The notes beneath the pieces are model-generated. The model saw nothing but the letters and a program-made list of their open reading frames with translations. It was not told the origin of the DNA and ran no database searches. DNA of 64,000 bases from Gari tellinella. Taxonomy: Eukaryota; Mollusca; Bivalvia; Cardiida; Psammobiidae. The translations under genes and the position numbers were made by a program. Each line of letters begins with the position of its first letter. Positions within the stretch are counted from its first letter, which is position 1. Location: the NCBI GenBank assembly GCA_922989275.2, contig OV277870.1, forward strand, positions 34,530,356-34,594,355, written 5' to 3'. This document shows, piece by piece, positions 61,900 through 64,000 of this stretch.

Positions 61900-62230
61900 A
61901 CCGCCTATATAGCCCAGTGGTAGAACGTCCTCTTGCAGTGCTGGAGGTTGCGGGTTCAATCCCCGGCCGGGTCAAACCAAAGACTTGAAAATTGGTAGTA
62001 ATGGCTTCCCTCCTTGGCGCTCAGGATTTCGGCTTAGCATTACGACTGGTTTGTCGGTGTCAGGATAAAGTGACTGTCTGCATGGGTACAGTCCCAACGG
62101 TGCACCTAAAAATAGAAATACAGTATATATACATGCAGTTAGCCAGCTGCCTGGAAGGGGGGCCACCGATGTGGACAACACTCCCACTCCTGCACGTTAA
62201 TATAAATACCGATGATGATCATAATGGTTG
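61900..62230 (+). mobile_element. tRNA-derived SINE
   Basis: A tRNA-like head: A box TAGCCCAGTGGTAGAAC (61910) and B box CGGGTTCAATCCCC (61951). The body begins TGGCGCTCAGGATTTCGGC and contains GTCGGTGTCAGGATAAAGTG, which from memory resembles the central domain of mollusc and other metazoan SINEs. It ends with ATGATGATCATAATGG, a simple tail. The acceptor stem does not pair well, so it is not a tRNA gene. Confidence 0.75.
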
Positions 62231-62306
62231 AACGCTTGGGATCTACCTTGGATAGTGTATAGCTGCTTTATCATTAGTGCATTGACTTGTAATTACTTGT
62301 TTGCAG

Positions 62307-62410
62307 TTGACAATGAATTTTTTAGATGCAGCGGGCAGCAGCCCAGCGGAAGCAATGTCATTAACTCGTTTCCTTGAAAACCATAGCTTTCAGGCTCCCG
62401 GATAAAGATG
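62307..62410 (+). CDS. Possible 5' exon, unknown gene (short ORF, alternative start)
   Basis: An acceptor-like CTTGTTTGCAG precedes 62307. The ATG at 62313 opens a complete 30-codon frame, MNFLDAAGSSPAEAMSLTRF and ten more residues, stop at 62403. Directly after the stop CCCGGATAAAGATGGTAGAA repeats the start context of the exon at 62543. It may be a 5' leader exon with an upstream ORF, or a decayed exon duplicate. Weak donor GTAGAA at 62411 or GTAACT at 62441. Confidence 0.35.
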
Positions 62411-62542
62411 GTAGAAAAATACGTCCCTGGCTGTTTTAAGTAACTTAAGGTGACAGAGATGTCCGTTCAGTAGGGCAAAGGGGAGTATAATAAATAACGT
62501 ATATCATACATTAATTATAAATTACATGTTTTGTCTTTACAG

Positions 62543-62649
62543 TCTAGCCTCCCGGATAAAGATGGTGAAAAAAGCTGAGAAGGGCTTGAACAAAGAAAAA
62601 AACCAATCAGCCACAAGTCAAGATGAGATCGATTCAAACAAAGCATTAG
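62543..62649 (+). CDS. Unknown gene, exon with start codon
   Basis: A strong acceptor TTTTGTCTTTACAG ends at 62542 and a donor GTGAGA starts at 62650. ATG at 62562 in AAAGATGG context opens 29 codons plus one base: MVKKAEKGLNKEKNQSATSQ, then DEIDSNKAL. Upstream bases in the same frame are open, so it could also be an internal exon. The peptide is Lys-rich and hydrophilic with no recognised domain. The gene must continue to the right; no second exon is visible before 64000. Confidence 0.55.
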
Positions 62650-62950
62650 GTGAGATTCTTAACCCATTACCCCATGGCTTTTTTCAAGTTTTTGATACAG
62701 GTTGTTGCTTAAATTAGGCTTAAAGACATTTCCTCAGTCCTTATATGGACCCCCCCCCCCTGTTCTCAGGATTTCAGGACGTTTCGCTATCTGGATTTTC
62801 GCTACCTTAGCATGTTCGCTACCTTGTGGCTTTCTCGGCTGGTCTTTTCGCTACCTAGACTTTTCTTACCCATTTTTTTTTTCACACCTCTTATTTACTA
62901 ATATCAGGAACGAAGATTAGAATCTACGTTCCTGCTAATATGAAGTCGCC
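62650..62950 (+). other. Intronic sequence of gene 3
   Basis: Begins with TTAACCCATTACCCCATGGC at 62659, a D-family start truncated after CAGGTTGTTGCTTAAA. A C(11) run at 62750-62760 and three TTTCGCTACCT words follow (62783-62852). No exon is seen. Confidence 0.5.
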
Positions 62951-63740
62951 GTGCACGCACATTATGATATTTTTTCAAGAATCTACTTGATCTGGATAAA
63001 AACTGACATACAGAAATAGAAAACAGTTTATTTACTAATCTGGATCAACACCAACGAACAGAAGACTCATCATTTTTTACCAAATATTTGCACTTGTTTC
63101 ACGTCACGCACATCATACTTTTTCATTTATTAATCTGGATCCAAACCAATGGAATCACCATATTTGATGTATAAGTGATTTTTTCTTAAAATTATCTGGA
63201 TCCAAACTCACAGAAAGAAATATTTTCAGTTTTGACGAAAAATTTGCACAGATGCCACGCATCGACTTCAGAGATTCTTATTTATTAATCTGGAGCCAAA
63301 CAAATGCAAGCTCCATATAAGTGATTTTAGTTAATAATCTGAATTCAACCTGCGGACAGAAAAAAACAACAGTTCTTACGCGCAAACGCCACGCGTCCAC
63401 ATCAGATCAGAGAATGTTATTTATTGATCTGGGTGCAAACCAATGGAATCACCATATATAAATGTTTTTTATTTTATACTCAGAATCCAAACTAGCGGAC
63501 AGAGATAATTACAATTTTTGACGGAATATTTGCACAGCCGCCACATCTATACAGATTTATTTATTAACCTGGATCCAAACCAATGCAAGTTCAATATTAG
63601 AGATTTTTATTTGATACATGTGTCTAATCCGGATAAAAACTAAAGGAACATAAGGGGGTTATTTATCAATCTGGGTCCAAACTAACGGACTTAAATATAG
63701 AAGAGATTTTTATATACTAATCTGGATCCAAACTAACTGT
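62950..63740. repeat. Diverged tandem array of CTGGATCCAAAC units
   Basis: About 12 units spaced 43-95 bp, each with TTTATTAATCTGGATCCAAA or a variant (62985, 63033, 63130, 63194, 63286, 63334, 63424, 63475, 63563, 63623, 63666, 63717). Two unit types alternate: one continues CCAATGGAATCACC or CCAATGCAAG, the other CTAACGGACAGA. The word CTGGATCCAAACT is also the outer arm of many M65 copies. Confidence 0.75.
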
Positions 63741-64000
63741 GACAGAACTATAATGTCCTTCTTTCATCTGTGCTCACACGTTTGTAAACACGTGTTCTCG
63801 ACGAAGCGCCTTTCAAAATGACTACTGCTAATTTCATTTTTAACTGAACATTTTAGATAAGTAAACTCCAATAATTTAATCATTTTAAATACTCCTATAT
63901 TACGCTAAATTTGAAGTATATTTCATACTTATGCGTGCGGTAAATAAACTTAAACTACGATATTGGGTGATAAAAATTGGGGGTAGCGAAAATGTACGGG
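63741..64000. other. No gene recognised
   Basis: AT-rich end of the window. No supported feature. Confidence 0.4.

Overview
ORGANISM. This is eukaryotic, AT-rich and gene-poor DNA. It has spliced exons with GT-AG borders, triplet microsatellites, tRNA-derived SINE-like heads and very dense short inverted-repeat transposons (MITEs). A HES-type bHLH-Orange repressor ending in WRPW marks a bilaterian animal. The repeat style, the frequent ACATGTA words and a SINE with a mollusc-like body make a bivalve mollusc my best guess; this is inference, not proof. GENES. (1) On the minus strand, 13426 down to 8532, three exons with consensus splice sites and matching phases (0 and 1) encode a HES-family repressor: basic helix-loop-helix, Orange domain, long acidic/Gln/Asn tail and terminal WRPW. 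Its first exon was not found. (2) On the plus strand, 28571-29151, two exons with good splice sites encode the Arg/Ser-rich N-terminus of an unrecognised protein. (3) On the plus strand, 62307-62649, one or two 5' exons encode a Lys-rich N-terminus of an unrecognised protein. MOBILE DNA. A complete, very young LTR element (57467-61799, minus strand) has two identical 234-bp LTRs, a 4-bp target duplication and a polypurine tract. It encodes a gag-like protein with an N-terminal helix-hairpin-helix and one CCHC knuckle, then a second ORF in the -1 frame. The overlap carries a textbook UUUAAAC slippery heptamer, in frame, followed directly by four G-runs. It has no reverse transcriptase or integrase. 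MAIN PATTERN. From about 1.9 to 57 kb the window is paved with MITEs whose centres are long palindromes. One 65-bp palindromic module, called M65 here (arms starting CAAACAGTTTGG, core GATCAGACGCC), occurs about 44 times by eye. It sits inside element families with unrelated ends: T1 (TTAACCCTTTCACT ends), B (TACAGTGGAGAA ends), C (TACAGTGCTCCCTC ends), F (TTAACCCATTTGTACCC ends) and an L variant. Families D and E follow the same plan, TTAA ends around a central hairpin, with other hairpin sequences. Copies differ from each other symmetrically in both arms, so the hairpin has been kept or copied as a unit. Nested insertions at TTAA fix the target site for T1 and D. LAYOUT. 0-8.5 kb: mixed MITEs. 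8.5-13.4 kb: HES gene with MITE-filled introns. 13.4-23 kb: MITEs and an ACT-triplet array. 23.1-26.6 kb: a large composite hairpin with tRNA-like heads, flanked by two near-identical B copies. 28.4-29.2 kb: a 120-bp hairpin and gene 2. 29.2-39 kb: MITEs and a GACA microsatellite. 39.3-40.4 kb: a second composite hairpin. 43-46.5 kb: tandem and triplet arrays. 47-57 kb: MITEs. 57.5-61.8 kb: LTR element. 61.9-62.2 kb: SINE. 62.3-62.65 kb: gene 3. 62.95-63.75 kb: a diverged array whose units contain part of an M65 arm.
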